Part shown: positions 25,507 to 37,036 of the stretch, in pieces
Position numbering within the stretch: position 1 is the stretch's first letter
How the letters are laid out: every line of letters starts with the position of its first letter
From: Pseudomonas sp. B6002
GTDB lineage: Bacteria > Pseudomonadota > Gammaproteobacteria > Pseudomonadales > Pseudomonadaceae
DNA length: 64,000 nt
Assembly: GCF_013385985.1 (NCBI RefSeq)
Contig: NZ_JACAOY010000010.1
Span: 350,853 to 414,852, forward strand
Direction: 5' to 3'
Position numbers and translations under genes: made by a program
Notes under the pieces: generated by a model
Told to the model about the DNA's origin: nothing
Seen by the model: only the letters and a program-made list of their open reading frames with translations
Database searches by the model: none

Positions 25507-25526
25507 CATGTTCGTAAGAGAACATG
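25507..25526 (+). promoter_or_regulatory. Probable GlpR operator
   Basis: ATGTTCGTAAGAGAACAT at 25508-25525 has perfect ATGTTC/GAACAT arms and closely matches the GlpR consensus I recall from E. coli, WATGTTCGWTAWCGAACATW. It lies about 108 bases before glpT. GlpR represses glycerol-3-phosphate genes until glycerol-3-phosphate binds. Confidence 0.7.
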
Positions 25527-25633
25527 CGATTGCTCTCATTTCCTGTGTTTGCAGATAAGAGGCGATGCTATTTTCGATAACGAAACTGTAACATTCGCAT
25601 CCGCAGTCAAAACAAGAAATTTGGAGCTCTTGA

Positions 25634-26983
25634 ATGTTTGCTTTCTTTCGACCTGCCGCACACCAGGCGCCCCTGCCTGAAGAAAAAATAGACAGCACCT
25701 ACCGACGGCTACGCTGGCAGATCTTCGCCGGTATCTTCTTCGGTTACGCCGGCTACTACCTGCTGCGCAAGAACTTCTCCCTGGCCATGCCCTACCTGAT
25801 CGACGAGGGTTACACCCGCGGCGAGCTGGGCCTGGCCATGTCGGCCATCGCGATTGCCTACGGCTTATCCAAGTTTCTGATGGGCCTGGTGTCCGACCGC
25901 TCCAACCCACGCTACTTCCTGACCTTCGGCCTGCTGGTGTCGGCGGGGGTGATGTTCATTTTCGGTTTCGCACCCTGGGCAACGTCCAGCGTGACCATGA
26001 TGTTCATTTTGCTGTTCATCAACGGCTGGGCCCAAGGCATGGGCTGGCCGCCAAGCGGGCGCACCATGGTGCACTGGTGGTCGCAGAAAGAACGCGGCGG
26101 CGTGGTGTCGGTATGGAACGTGGCGCACAACGTCGGCGGCGGCCTCATCGGCCCGCTGTTCCTGCTGGGCATGGCCTGGTTCAACGACTGGCACGCAGCA
26201 TTCTATGTACCGGCCACCGTAGCGTTGCTGGTGGCGGCGTTTGCCTTCATCACCATGCGCGACACCCCGCAATCGGTAGGCCTGCCGCCGATCGAGCAGT
26301 ACAAGAACGACTACCCGGAAGGCTACAACGCCAGCCACGAAGAAGAATTCAGCGCCAAGGAAATCTTCGTCAAGTACGTGCTGCGTAACAAAATGCTGTG
26401 GTACATCGCCTTCGCCAACGTCTTCGTCTACCTGCTGCGCTATGGCGTGTTGGACTGGGCGCCGACCTACCTCAAGGAAGCCAAGCACTTCGACGTGGAT
26501 AAAACGTCCTGGGCGTATTTCTTCTACGAGTGGGCGGGTATTCCAGGCACGCTGCTGTGCGGCTGGATGTCGGACAAGATCTTCCGTGGCAACCGTGGCC
26601 TGACCGGTGTGGTGTTCATGGCCCTGGTGACCGTAGCGACCCTGGTTTATTGGCTCAACCCACCGGGCAACCCGACCATCGACATGATCGCGTTGTTCTC
26701 CATTGGCTTCTTGATCTACGGCCCGGTGATGCTGATCGGTCTGCAGGCCCTGGAACTGGCACCGAAGAAAGCGGCCGGTACGGCAGCAGGCTTCACCGGC
26801 CTGTTCGGATACCTGGGCGGTTCGGTGGCAGCGAGTGCAGCCATGGGCTACACCGTGGACCATTTCGGCTGGAACGGCGGGTTTGTGTTGCTGGTGGGCG
26901 CATGCCTGTTGGCCATCGCGTTCCTCATCCCGACGCTGTGGCACACCAACAGTGTCAGCGAGGCGCGGTCAGCTACCGCCTGA
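25634..26983 (+). CDS. glpT: Glycerol-3-phosphate transporter
   Basis: GlpT is an MFS antiporter that exchanges glycerol-3-phosphate for phosphate across the inner membrane; it is also the route of fosfomycin entry in Pseudomonas. The 449-residue protein has twelve predicted helices and family motifs: [20 protein letters not shown] (with the phosphate-binding Arg), [20 protein letters not shown] (MFS motif A), and [20 protein letters not shown]. Its expression is probably GlpR-controlled through the operator at 25507-25526. The 3' end overlaps chaC on the other strand by 15 bases. Confidence 0.95.
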   Translation: MFAFFRPAAHQAPLPEEKIDSTYRRLRWQIFAGIFFGYAGYYLLRKNFSLAMPYLIDEGYTRGELGLAMSAIAIAYGLSKFLMGLVSDRSNPRYFLTFGLLVSAGVMFIFGFAPWATSSVTMMFILLFINGWAQGMGWPPSGRTMVHWWSQKERGGVVSVWNVAHNVGGGLIGPLFLLGMAWFNDWHAAFYVPATVALLVAAFAFITMRDTPQSVGLPPIEQYKNDYPEGYNASHEEEFSAKEIFVKYVLRNKMLWYIAFANVFVYLLRYGVLDWAPTYLKEAKHFDVDKTSWAYFFYEWAGIPGTLLCGWMSDKIFRGNRGLTGVVFMALVTVATLVYWLNPPGNPTIDMIALFSIGFLIYGPVMLIGLQALELAPKKAAGTAAGFTGLFGYLGGSVAASAAMGYTVDHFGWNGGFVLLVGACLLAIAFLIPTLWHTNSVSEARSATA

Positions 26984-27625
26984 GCAATCCTTGGCACAAC
27001 GCTTGAGCCGCGCCTCCAGGTTCTTATCTGGCATGGCGTGGCTACGCAGGGCGTTAACGGTCTGCTCGACATAATCGCGAGTCGTGCCGTAACGCCCGCA
27101 AGCGCTCTGTAGCACGTGGTTGAGCACGATATCGGGCAAGTTGCCGGCGTAGCTCGGCAGATGCCGCTCCAGGACAAACCCCAATGCCTGCACCTGGCTG
27201 CCATCTTCAAGACGGCAACTGAGCCAGTGTGGCCGGTAGGAGGGATAGGGCATTTCGCGGCACCACAGCGCGTAAAGCGAAGCTTCCAGTTGGTCTTCCG
27301 GCAAACGGTAGGCGAACCCGCTGCATGAGCCGCCGCGATCCAGGCCAAAGACCAGCCCCGGCAACTCCGGCGTACCCCGATGCTCCTGGGACCACAGGTA
27401 CAGGCCCCGGTGATAACCGTGGACCCGGGCCCGCACCCGCTCGGTGGACGAGCATTCCGGGCGCCAGATCAAAGAACCGTAAGCGAATAGCCAGACCGGC
27501 CCACCCTTATGCCGCGCCATGGTGGCCTGCATCGAGCTCATCAACTGTTCGTGAGTGAGTTGCGGCCCAAGGTCGAGCCGCGGAGGGTAAGCCAAATGCG
27601 AGAGATCGGTTTCAATAACGGTCAT
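26969..27625 (-). CDS. chaC: Gamma-glutamylcyclotransferase ChaC
   Basis: This 218-residue cytosolic enzyme is predicted to cleave glutathione to 5-oxoproline and Cys-Gly. The substrate-binding motif [11 protein letters not shown] near residue 49 is the canonical YGSLIW. The catalytic Glu is most likely in [15 protein letters not shown] near 81, with [15 protein letters not shown] after it. Length is typical of ChaC1/ChaC2-type bacterial proteins. It overlaps glpT by 15 bases tail to tail and starts 26 bases downstream of the TonB receptor stop on the same strand. Confidence 0.92.
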   Translation of the reverse strand: MTVIETDLSHLAYPPRLDLGPQLTHEQLMSSMQATMARHKGGPVWLFAYGSLIWRPECSSTERVRARVHGYHRGLYLWSQEHRGTPELPGLVFGLDRGGSCSGFAYRLPEDQLEASLYALWCREMPYPSYRPHWLSCRLEDGSQVQALGFVLERHLPSYAGNLPDIVLNHVLQSACGRYGTTRDYVEQTVNALRSHAMPDKNLEARLKRCAKDCSGGS

Positions 27626-27651
27626 GGCGAATCGCTTAGGTCTCCTGCGTA

Positions 27652-30039
27652 CTACCAGTTATAGGCAACTTTACCGTAATAGAACGCGCCGCTGTAACCG
27701 TACGGCGAAAAAGTGCTATAGGCGAGGTTGCCGCCGCTGCTGGCGAAAGCATTGACCTTTTCCGGGTATTTGTCGGTGACGTTGTCGCCGCCCAGGGTGA
27801 AGGTCCAGTTCTTGAGCTTGTAGTCCGCCGACAGGTCCAGCACCCACGCGGCCTTGAAGGTCTGGTCGTTGACCTTGTCCGCCTGGTAACTGGTGAATTC
27901 ACCATAGCGCACCAGGTTGCTGTGCAGCGCCCAATGGCCGTAGGTGAAGTCGTTGCCCAGGCTCAGCTTGTGCTGGGGCGTCGTGTCGCCGAGCAAACCA
28001 ATGCGCTCGCGACGGTCGACCCGCACCAGGTTGGCGCCCAGGCTGTCGAGGATGGCCGGGTTGGCCTTCACGTCCGTGACCTTGGTGTGGTTGTAGTTGT
28101 AGCCCACGGTGCTGTTCCAGCGGATGCCGTTGTCGAACTGGTAACGATAGTTGGCAACCAGGTCGACACCGTCGGTGCTGGTGTCGGTGGCGTTGGTGAA
28201 GTAACGGGCGCTGGTGTAATTGATGTTGCCGACCCCATTGGCTTGCAGGTAGGCAATGGTCGCCGGGTTGAGGTTAAGGTTGGAGGACAGGCTGATGCGG
28301 TCGCGGATGTCGATGCGGTACACATCCACCGTCACGGTCAGGTCATCCGCCGGTTCCAGTACCAGGCCGAGGCTGTAGTTGCGCGACTTCTCGGCCTTCA
28401 AGTCTTCGGCGCCGAGCAAACGGGCCACTCTGCTGTTGGCTGGGAACGTGCCGGCTTCCTGGATGGTGCTGCCGATCAACTGCGACGAGGTGTAGGCAAA
28501 GTTCTGCTGGGCCAGGGACGGCGCGCGGAAGCCGTTGGAAATACTGCCGCGCAAGGCCACCTGTGGGGTGAAGTCGTAGCGGGCCGACAGCGAACCGCTG
28601 ACGTTGGAGCCAAAATCGCTGTAATCCTCATGCCGCACGGCGGCCGACGCGCTGAGTTTTTCAGTGAAGTTGGTTTCCAGGTCCAGGTATTGGGCCCAGT
28701 TGTGTCGCGAACTGCTGCCGGCGTCGGCATCCCGGAAACCACCCAGGCCCGAACTGCCGGTCTGGTAGTAGGACGCCGGTTCGCCCGCTTCGATTTCATA
28801 GCCCTGGTGCAGGTACTCGCCGCCAAACGCCACGGAAACCGGGTACGGCAAAAAGCCCACATCGAATTCACGGGACAGGTCCAGGCTGACCTGTTTCTGG
28901 TCATTGCTCAGGGTGCCGTTGTCGAACTTGCGCGGCGTGGCCAGGCCCAGGGAGGTGTTGATGGTTTCAGTGCTCAGCGCATATTGGTTCTTGCCGTAGT
29001 TGGCCGACAGGTCGTAATGCCAGTCGTAGGCCAACAGGCCGCGCAAGCCCACTACCAGCGAAGTGTCTTCGAGGTTGCCCTTGATCAGCGGCAGGTAGCC
29101 ATTGGGGTTGAGCGCCACAATGTTGTTGGAGGCATTGCTGGCGCGATAGAACGCGGCGGTCTCGCCACGCCGCTTGCTGTAGCCGCCGAAGGTGTAGAAC
29201 TCCAGCCCGTCGTTGAAGGCGTAGGCGGAGTTGAACTGCAGTTTGCCTTCATTGGTGGCCGGCTCGCCTTGGCGGAAGACCCGCTGACCATAGGTGGTCG
29301 AACCGACGCTCGCCGGCCGCAAGTCATTGCCGGCGCGGTTGGTGTAGTCGTTGTCGGCACCTTCGCCGGAGAGGTTGAAAAAGCCATTGTCGCCCAACGC
29401 AAAGCCGGTATTGCCGCTGAGATTGCGCTGGATACCATCGCCCTTCTTGTACTCGCCAAACTTGGTGGAAACCGAACCGCCGTGGTCGTCGTGCTTGAGG
29501 ATCACGTTGATCACACCGGCAATCGCGTCGGAGCCGTAGCGCGCAGACGCGCCGTCGCGCAGCACTTCGATATGATCGACCGCCGACAGCGGAATCGCAT
29601 TCAAATCGGCAGGCGCCGAACCGCGGCCCACCGCACCACCCAGGTTGACGAACGCGCTGGTATGGCGGCGCTTGCCGTTGACCAGCACCAGCACCTGATC
29701 CGGCGACAGGCCACGCAACTGTGCCGGACGCACCAGCTCGGCGCCGTCCACCAGGCTTGGGCGTGGGAAATTGATCGAAGGAATAAGTCGCGCCAGCACC
29801 GCCCCCAGTTCATCGGAGCCAGTGCTGCGCAAGGTGTCGCCAGAGATCACATCGATGGGCGACAGCGACGCACTGGCCGTGCGCTCCTGGGCGCGGGTGC
29901 CGGTGACAATAACCGTGTCGAGCTTAGGTGCATCGGCCGCAGCTGTTTCCGCCGCCTGTGCTGGATTGAATCCCACGGCGGTCAGCAAATTGGCCGACAA
30001 AATCGCCGTGTACAGCGCGTGTTTCTTGTAACTCCCCAT
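27652..30039 (-). CDS. TonB-dependent outer membrane receptor
   Basis: This 795-residue receptor has a signal peptide ending near NPAQAAE (residue 30), then a TonB box-like DTVIVTGTR. The plug domain follows (about 60-170) with PAQLRGLSPDQVLVLVNGKR and RDGASARYGSDAIAGVINVI, and then a 22-strand barrel ending in the aromatic AYNW. There is no N-terminal STN domain, so it does not signal through FecR-type regulators. Its ligand is unknown. No siderophore genes or obvious Fur site are near, and its upstream region shares an AC-CCAAAAAGAAT motif with tauA, which hints at a sulfur compound. AGGGGAG precedes the ATG. Confidence 0.93.
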   Translation of the reverse strand: MGSYKKHALYTAILSANLLTAVGFNPAQAAETAAADAPKLDTVIVTGTRAQERTASASLSPIDVISGDTLRSTGSDELGAVLARLIPSINFPRPSLVDGAELVRPAQLRGLSPDQVLVLVNGKRRHTSAFVNLGGAVGRGSAPADLNAIPLSAVDHIEVLRDGASARYGSDAIAGVINVILKHDDHGGSVSTKFGEYKKGDGIQRNLSGNTGFALGDNGFFNLSGEGADNDYTNRAGNDLRPASVGSTTYGQRVFRQGEPATNEGKLQFNSAYAFNDGLEFYTFGGYSKRRGETAAFYRASNASNNIVALNPNGYLPLIKGNLEDTSLVVGLRGLLAYDWHYDLSANYGKNQYALSTETINTSLGLATPRKFDNGTLSNDQKQVSLDLSREFDVGFLPYPVSVAFGGEYLHQGYEIEAGEPASYYQTGSSGLGGFRDADAGSSSRHNWAQYLDLETNFTEKLSASAAVRHEDYSDFGSNVSGSLSARYDFTPQVALRGSISNGFRAPSLAQQNFAYTSSQLIGSTIQEAGTFPANSRVARLLGAEDLKAEKSRNYSLGLVLEPADDLTVTVDVYRIDIRDRISLSSNLNLNPATIAYLQANGVGNINYTSARYFTNATDTSTDGVDLVANYRYQFDNGIRWNSTVGYNYNHTKVTDVKANPAILDSLGANLVRVDRRERIGLLGDTTPQHKLSLGNDFTYGHWALHSNLVRYGEFTSYQADKVNDQTFKAAWVLDLSADYKLKNWTFTLGGDNVTDKYPEKVNAFASSGGNLAYSTFSPYGYSGAFYYGKVAYNW

Positions 30040-30367
30040 ACCGCTCCCCTTGGAATCAAAGTCAGAACGTCAATGCTCTGAATGCATACGATCGATCCGG
30101 CTGGCGGGCGGTGGCGGTCAGTTATTGGTTAGTGGCAGATAATCGGTAGTCCGTTGCGATATAGCCTAAAGATATCTATTGAATAAATTAAATACCCAAA
30201 AAGAATAAGCGAAAGCATAAGCGCCCGCGCCCGTTCATCAGGATTGGCCCAGGCAATCCCGGTACTTTCAGCCCCGGTTCAGCCTGGGCCGGCGTCAAGC
30301 CGTCAAAATAGTGCCCATGTCACGACCCAACTAGCCGCCTTTCAAACCGACTATCGAGGTCGCACCC
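30040..30367. other. Divergent promoter region, TonB receptor / PagP-like gene
   Basis: This 328-base stretch has no credible gene. An AT-rich tract at about 30165-30215 is the likely promoter zone. It contains ACCCAAAAAGAAT at 30194-30206, the same 13 bases found at 633-645 upstream of the tauA-like gene. The second half of that inverted repeat is not present here. No Fur-type box was found. Confidence 0.55.
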
Positions 30368-30850
30368 ATGAAAAAATCCACACTGCCTGGCCTGCTGTTC
30401 CTCGCCCAGGCCTCTGCCGCCCTGGCCGGCGAAATGCCTGCGGCCAATGACGACAAGGGTTTCTGGTACGCGCAGACCAGCCTCTACACCCGCCACTTTT
30501 CGCCCGACCCCGACCACAACAACCACCAGGACCTGATCGGCCTGGAGCGCAATCAAGCGTCAGGGCTGGTGATTGGCGGAGCGACCTTTCGCAACTCGTT
30601 CAGCCAGCGCTCGTATTACGCCTATGCAGGCAAGCGCTACGACATGGCTGACTACCCGGTGTATTTAAAGCTCACAGCGGGGGTGATCCAGGGCTATCGC
30701 GGCGAATACCGCGACAAGATCCCGTTGAACCGTTTTGGCGTTGCGCCGGTGATCATCCCGTCGGTCGGCACGCATTACGGGCCGGTGGCGGCGGAAGTGG
30801 TGTTGCTGGGGTTCAACGCGGCGATGGTGACCACTGGTGTGCGTTTCTGA
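30368..30850 (+). CDS. PagP-like outer membrane beta-barrel protein
   Basis: This 160-residue protein has a signal peptide ending ALAGEM (residue 21). The C-terminal half (YLKLTAGVIQGYRGEYRDKI, then VAPVIIPSVGTHYGPVAAEV, ending TGVRF) aligns by eye with E. coli PagP, the lipid A palmitoyltransferase (its TAGV...PLPVLLPLASVGYGPV and terminal aromatic). A His in LYTRHFSP and an Asn-Ser in TFRNSFSQ fall where PagP has its catalytic His and Asp-Ser, so the Asp looks replaced. Databases may call such proteins glycerol-3-phosphate transporters; the sequence does not support that. Activity is unproven. Confidence 0.72.
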   Translation: MKKSTLPGLLFLAQASAALAGEMPAANDDKGFWYAQTSLYTRHFSPDPDHNNHQDLIGLERNQASGLVIGGATFRNSFSQRSYYAYAGKRYDMADYPVYLKLTAGVIQGYRGEYRDKIPLNRFGVAPVIIPSVGTHYGPVAAEVVLLGFNAAMVTTGVRF

Positions 30851-30866
30851 CAGCAACGCAAATCAT

Positions 30867-30894
30867 TGTGGGAGCTGGCTTGCCTGCTCCCACA
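30867..30894. repeat. Minimal REP-derived hairpin, second copy
   Basis: Base-for-base the same 28-base element as 25423-25450, with TGTGGGAGC/GCTCCCACA arms. It sits 17 bases after the PagP-like stop and 17 bases before the stop of the convergent reductase. Confidence 0.8.
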
Positions 30895-30910
30895 TCAAAT
30901 CCGCGTGAAG

Positions 30911-31879
30911 TCAGGGACGGGGGGCGTAGGCGAAGACGTCGGCACGCATCTGGTGTGCATCCATGCCGGCTTCTACCAGCGCGTCCAGCGTGCCGTAGAT
31001 CATCGCCGGCGAACCGCTGGCGTAGACATGCACGGCCTTGAGGTCGCTGATGTCTTCGCACACCGCTTCATGCAACAACCCGCAACGCCCTTCCCAACCG
31101 CACAGGTCGCTGACGACTTTGTGCAGGAACAGATTGGGCAGTTGCTGCCACTGGTCCCAGTGTTCGATCTCATAGAAATCTTCTGGACGACGCACGCCCC
31201 AGTACAGGTGCACCGGGTGCTTGAAGCCGGAGGCGCGGCAATGCTCGATCAGGCTGTGCATCTGCGCCATGCCGGTGCCCGCAGCGATCAGTACCAGGGG
31301 CCCGTCCGGCAGCTCGGCCAGGTGGGTGTCGCCAAACGGCAGCTCAATGCGCGCCATCTGGTTGCGCTGCAGCTGTTCGAGCAAGTTGCGGGCGCTGTCC
31401 TCGCGGGCCAGCACATGCAGTTCCAGCTCGCGCCCGGCGTGGGGCGCGGACGCCAGGGAGAAGGCGGACTTCTCGCCATTGTCCCGCTCGATCATCAGGT
31501 ACTGCCCGGCGTGATAGCGCACCGCCTTGCCGGCCGGCGCCCGCAGGCGCACGCGCCACACGTCGCCACCGACTTCCACGCATTCGCTCAATTGGCACGA
31601 CAACTTGCGCAACGGCAACTCTCCCGGCGCCAGCACGCCATCCCACAACACAATGCAATCTTCCAGCGGCTCGGCGATGCAGGTGTAGAACTCGCCATGA
31701 TCACGCACCTCACCAGCCTGCGCCACCCGGCCTTCCACCAACAGCGCCGCACACACGTGGCACACACCATTGCGGCAGGCCTGGGGGCATTCATAGCCCA
31801 GGCGACGCGCGCCTTCGAGGATTCGCTCGCCAGGGACCAGCTCCAGCACAGCGCCGGAAGGTTGCAGGGTTACACGCAT
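30911..31879 (-). CDS. NAD(P)H-flavin/iron-sulfur reductase (CDP-6-deoxyglucoseen reductase-type)
   Basis: This 322-residue protein joins an N-terminal plant-type [2Fe-2S] ferredoxin domain (CPQACRNGVCHVC near 31-43, with a further Cys in EFYTCIAEP near 67) to an FAD domain (YHAGQYLMIER near 125) and an NAD domain (LVLIAAGTGMAQMHSLIEH near 196). It passes electrons from NAD(P)H through FAD to the cluster. Homologs are often labelled CDP-6-deoxy-delta-3,4-glucoseen reductase. The ATG at 31879 overlaps the ubiD stop as TGATG, so it is coupled to ubiD and might reduce a quinone-pathway or flavin partner. Confidence 0.88.
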   Translation of the reverse strand: MRVTLQPSGAVLELVPGERILEGARRLGYECPQACRNGVCHVCAALLVEGRVAQAGEVRDHGEFYTCIAEPLEDCIVLWDGVLAPGELPLRKLSCQLSECVEVGGDVWRVRLRAPAGKAVRYHAGQYLMIERDNGEKSAFSLASAPHAGRELELHVLAREDSARNLLEQLQRNQMARIELPFGDTHLAELPDGPLVLIAAGTGMAQMHSLIEHCRASGFKHPVHLYWGVRRPEDFYEIEHWDQWQQLPNLFLHKVVSDLCGWEGRCGLLHEAVCEDISDLKAVHVYASGSPAMIYGTLDALVEAGMDAHQMRADVFAYAPRP

Positions 31880-33345
31880 CAATCTATTCCCAATTCTTTC
31901 CAGATCGCATCGACACGGGCTGTCACGGCTTCATCCTTGACGATCACCCGGCCCCACTCGCGGGTGGTTTCACCTGGCCATTTGTGGGTGGCGTCCAGGC
32001 CCATCTTCGACCCAAGGCCCGACACCGGCGAAGCGAAGTCCAAGTAGTCGATCGGCGTGTTGTCGATCATCACCGTATCGCGCTTGGGGTCCATGCGCGT
32101 GGTGATGGCCCAGATCACGTCGTTCCAGTCGCGGGCGTTGATGTCGTCGTCGGTGACGATAACGAACTTGGTGTACATGAACTGTCGCAAAAACGACCAC
32201 ACACCCAGCATTACCCGCTTGGCGTGGCCCGGGTACGACTTCTTCATGGTCACGACGGCCATGCGGTACGAACAGCCCTCGGGCGGCAGGTAGAAGTCGG
32301 TGATTTCCGGGAATTGCTTTTGCAGGATCGGCACGAACACTTCGTTGAGCGCCACGCCGAGAATGGCCGGCTCATCCGGTGGACGGCCGGTGTAGGTGCT
32401 GTGGTAGATCGGTTTGATCCGATGGGTGATGCGCTCGACGGTGAACACCGGGAAGCTGTCGACTTCGTTGTAGTAGCCGGTGTGGTCGCCGTACGGGCCT
32501 TCGTCGGCCATTTCGCCCGGGTGAATCACGCCTTCAAGGATGATCTCGGCAGTGGCGGGCACTTGCAGGTCGTTGCCACGGCACTTCACCAGCTCGGTGC
32601 GGTTACCGCGCAGCAGGCCAGCGAAGGCGTACTCGGACAGGCTGTCCGGCACCGGGGTCACAGCGCCAAGGATGGTCGCCGGGTCGGCGCCCAGGGCCAC
32701 GGAAACCGGGAACGGTTTGCCGGGGTGCTTTTCGCACCACTCGCGGAAGTCCAGCGCGCCACCACGGTGGCTGAGCCAGCGCATGATCACCTTGTTGCGG
32801 CCGATCACTTGCTGGCGGTAGATGCCGAGGTTCTGGCGGTCCTTGTTCGGGCCCTTGGTGACGGTCAGGCCCCAGGTGATCAGCGGGCCGACGTCGCCGG
32901 GCCAGCAGGTCTGCACCGGGAGCATGGCCAGGTCGACGTCGTCACCCTCGATAACCACTTCCTGGCAGACCGCGTCCTTGACCACCTTGGGCGCCATGGC
33001 AATGATCTTGCGGAAGATCGGCAGCTTCGACCAGGCGTCCTTCAAGCCCTTGGGTGGCTCGGGCTCCTTGAGGAAGGCCAGCAGCTTGCCGATCTCGCGC
33101 AGCTCGCTGACCGACTCGGCGCCCATGCCAAAGGCCACGCGTTCGGGGGTGCCGAACAGGTTGCCAAGCACCGGGATGTCAAAGCCGGTCGGGTTTTCGA
33201 ACAGCAGCGCCGGGCCCTTGTTGCGCAGGGTACGGTCGCAAATCTCAGTCATTTCCAGTACCGGTGAAATCGGCATCTGGATACGTTTCAACTCTCCGCG
33301 CTGCTCAAGTTGCTGCACGAAATCCCGAAGATCCTTGAATTTCAT
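31879..33345 (-). CDS. ubiD: 4-hydroxy-3-polyprenylbenzoate decarboxylase
   Basis: UbiD removes the carboxyl group in ubiquinone synthesis using prenylated FMN supplied by UbiX. The 488-residue protein begins [20 protein letters not shown], exactly the family opening. It has [20 protein letters not shown] and the catalytic-loop [20 protein letters not shown], containing the conserved Glu. I took ATG 33345 because GGTGG lies 7 bases before it; the ATG at 33357 has no usable spacing. The stop overlaps the reductase start. Confidence 0.96.
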   Translation of the reverse strand: MKFKDLRDFVQQLEQRGELKRIQMPISPVLEMTEICDRTLRNKGPALLFENPTGFDIPVLGNLFGTPERVAFGMGAESVSELREIGKLLAFLKEPEPPKGLKDAWSKLPIFRKIIAMAPKVVKDAVCQEVVIEGDDVDLAMLPVQTCWPGDVGPLITWGLTVTKGPNKDRQNLGIYRQQVIGRNKVIMRWLSHRGGALDFREWCEKHPGKPFPVSVALGADPATILGAVTPVPDSLSEYAFAGLLRGNRTELVKCRGNDLQVPATAEIILEGVIHPGEMADEGPYGDHTGYYNEVDSFPVFTVERITHRIKPIYHSTYTGRPPDEPAILGVALNEVFVPILQKQFPEITDFYLPPEGCSYRMAVVTMKKSYPGHAKRVMLGVWSFLRQFMYTKFVIVTDDDINARDWNDVIWAITTRMDPKRDTVMIDNTPIDYLDFASPVSGLGSKMGLDATHKWPGETTREWGRVIVKDEAVTARVDAIWKELGID

Positions 33346-33404
33346 TAACCATGCCACCCGTAAAATAGGCGTACATCCTACCTGCTCTGAGGGCGGCTGG
33401 CAGC

Positions 33405-35387
33405 TTAATTGGCCGTCAGCCCTCGGGATTGCAGCGAACGGAATAACGGTTCCAGGAAGGCCTCGACGTGCCGTGCGCCGACATCAGAGAGGTGATTGTC
33501 GTCGGTGTACAGCGCTCGGCCGTTGAGCTCGACCCGGCACAAGCCATCGGCGCCGCACAGCAAGGGCGCGGGGTCGAGCACCGTGACACCGCTGTCGGCC
33601 GCTGCCAACTCGGCAAACAGCTGGGAGATAAAAACCTGGCGCTTGAGGTGCTCGGCCACGGGCAGGCCTTCTCGGTCCACCGGCCGGTGCATCATGGCCA
33701 GGCGACTGAGCCGGTAAGGCACGATGATTTCCTGCAGCGGCACCTCCTTGACCAGCCAGACCCTGTGGCCTGCGGCCCGCAACCCTTTGATGCGCTCTCG
33801 CAGCCCCTGGGCGAAGCGCTGCTCGGCGATGGCGCGCACGTATTGGCCGGTGGCGGGGTCCTTCAGCGCGTGCTCTTTGTCACCGGACATCTGCCCGTAG
33901 AGGTACAAGCTCCAGCGCGCCGCCAACACCACATCGCTGAAGGATTGCTCGGCCATCGCCTTTTCCACGCGATGATTGAAATGAGCGCAGCGGGCAATGT
34001 TCTCCAGGCCATCCAAAGGCACACAGCCCGCAAAACTGGCCTCGACCAAGCTGATGTCATGCCGCTTGGCCGCTATCTCAAGTGCTGGAATCAAGGCAGT
34101 GGCGTGACTGTCACCCCACACCAGCGCGGACACCGAGCTGCCTTTAGGACCAAAATGGCAAAACAGCCGTTCGTCGGGGGTGTCTTTGTCTGCCATGCAC
34201 GCCATCAACTCAGGGCTCCACTTTTTTGCCTGGGCATAACGCAGGGCCTGCTCGGACAGACGCGACGGCACACCATCGGCCTTGCGCAACGCCACACCGG
34301 TTAAGCCCAGGCACAGGATCCCGACACACGCCGCCGCCAGAATCGCCTCGCGCCCAGGCAGCAAGCGCTTTTCCCGAAACGGGGTTTCCACAAGCCGCCA
34401 GGAAAGGTAGCCCAACACCAGGCTCAGCAGCATCAGACCGCCCAGCTCCATCGGGCTCAGACCATCAACCGCGGCATAGCTGGCATACACGAACACCGGC
34501 CAGTGCCACAGGTACCAGGAATAGGAAATCAGCCCCACGCCCACCATCACCCGTGAACTCAGCACGCGCCCGACCCAGGTGGGTTGCTGGCCGTTGGCCC
34601 AGATCAGGCCGACCACACCCAGCACCGGCAACAACGCGGCAGCGCCGGGAAACGGTGTGGCTGAATCGAAGGCGAATACGGCGATCAGTATCAGCGCCAT
34701 CGACAACAGGCTGACCCCTTGGGCCAGGGCGGGCGACGCACGCCAGTCGCGCACGGGCATCACCGCCAGCATGGCGCCGGCCAGCAACTCCCAGGCGCGC
34801 AGGTGCAACAGGTAGAACGCCTTTTGCGGCGTATGGGCCACCGCCCACAGGCTCATGCCGAACGACACCAGCAAAATCCCGAACAACGCCAGGCGCCAAT
34901 GTTTCAGGCGGCTGGCCAGTAAGGTCAGCAGCAGCGGGAAGATGATGTAGAACTGCTCTTCTACCGCCAGCGACCAGGTGTGCAACAGCGGCTTGATGTC
35001 GGAGGCAGCTTCGAAGTAGCCGTGCTGGCGGGAAAACAGCAGGTTGGAGGTGAAGATCACCTGGTAGTGCACTGACCGCCCAAGCTCCTCGTAGTCCTTG
35101 GGCGCCAGCAAGAACCAGCCCACGGCCAGGGTGGCCGCCATCATCACAAACAGCGCCGGCAGAATGCGCCGGGCACGCCGCGCCCAGAAATCCACAAAAC
35201 TGAAGCGCCCCGCCTGGCGCTCCCGCCAGATGATCGAGGTGATCAGGAAGCCTGAAATCACAAAAAACACGTCAACGCCGACGAAGCCGCCCGTGACACC
35301 GGGCACCCCAAAATGGAACAGCACCACAGCCAGAACCGCAACGGCGCGCAGGCCATCGATGTCTCTTCGGTAAGCAAGAGCAGTCAT
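33405..35387 (-). CDS. OafA-type acyltransferase with C-terminal SGNH domain
   Basis: This 660-residue inner-membrane protein has an acyltransferase-3 domain with about ten to eleven helices ([20 protein letters not shown] at the start; [14 protein letters not shown]; the [10 protein letters not shown] motif). A periplasmic SGNH esterase-like domain follows (about 410-655), with GDSHATAL as block I and [12 protein letters not shown] as the catalytic Asp-His block. Such proteins O-acetylate O-antigen or other surface polysaccharides. It stands alone upstream of ubiD, the position of the acyltransferase beside rho in PAO1 as I recall. The acceptor glycan is unknown. Confidence 0.92.
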   Translation of the reverse strand: MTALAYRRDIDGLRAVAVLAVVLFHFGVPGVTGGFVGVDVFFVISGFLITSIIWRERQAGRFSFVDFWARRARRILPALFVMMAATLAVGWFLLAPKDYEELGRSVHYQVIFTSNLLFSRQHGYFEAASDIKPLLHTWSLAVEEQFYIIFPLLLTLLASRLKHWRLALFGILLVSFGMSLWAVAHTPQKAFYLLHLRAWELLAGAMLAVMPVRDWRASPALAQGVSLLSMALILIAVFAFDSATPFPGAAALLPVLGVVGLIWANGQQPTWVGRVLSSRVMVGVGLISYSWYLWHWPVFVYASYAAVDGLSPMELGGLMLLSLVLGYLSWRLVETPFREKRLLPGREAILAAACVGILCLGLTGVALRKADGVPSRLSEQALRYAQAKKWSPELMACMADKDTPDERLFCHFGPKGSSVSALVWGDSHATALIPALEIAAKRHDISLVEASFAGCVPLDGLENIARCAHFNHRVEKAMAEQSFSDVVLAARWSLYLYGQMSGDKEHALKDPATGQYVRAIAEQRFAQGLRERIKGLRAAGHRVWLVKEVPLQEIIVPYRLSRLAMMHRPVDREGLPVAEHLKRQVFISQLFAELAAADSGVTVLDPAPLLCGADGLCRVELNGRALYTDDNHLSDVGARHVEAFLEPLFRSLQSRGLTAN

Positions 35388-35490
35388 AAAACGTAGTCAG
35401 CCTGATACGAATGGAAGTGAGCGTAGCCTCGCTCACCTTTTTTGTTTCTTTACTGACACTTATGCCGCACAAACCTCCCTTTTCTGACGC

Positions 35491-35524
35491 AAAAAAAATG
35501 GCGCCCCTTAGGACGCCATTTTTT
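35491..35524 (-). terminator. Bidirectional terminator downstream of rho
   Basis: AAAATGGCG/CGCCATTTT pair around CCCCTTAGGA, with A8 on one side and T6 on the other. It lies 19 bases past the rho stop and provides a T-tract in the direction of rho transcription. Confidence 0.88.
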
Positions 35525-35542
35525 CGGACCTGAAACGTCGTT

Positions 35543-36802
<1,260 letters not shown>

Positions 36803-36998
36803 ATAGGAATGACGTAATCATTTATGGAGGGGGGAAATTAAGCTTTTGGCTTAATGAGGCCGCGCCGCGGAGAAGGCGACAGGATCGCGTACTAATCGAA
36901 AAGGAGTGCGTCGGCGACGGCATGCAGGGGGCAGTGGAGAAACCAGTGCGGGGCCGAATGTAACACCTGAGTTTGGGAGCGTCTAGCCCTGTTTCACG

Positions 36999-37028
36999 AA
37001 AAAGCCCCGCTATTTGCGGGGCTTTTTT
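36999..37028 (-). terminator. Terminator downstream of trxA
   Basis: AAAAAGCCCCGC/GCGGGGCTTTTTT around TATTT, 9 bases past the trxA stop. It is symmetrical in both tracts and separates trxA from the downstream rho transcript. Confidence 0.92.
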
Positions 37029-37036
37029 GACGACGC

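Noticed and set aside
27922-30081. 719-codon open frame on the plus strand antisense to the TonB receptor
   Set aside because: The high-GC third positions of the real gene create an open antisense frame. It has no recognisable domain, and the opposite strand encodes a complete receptor.
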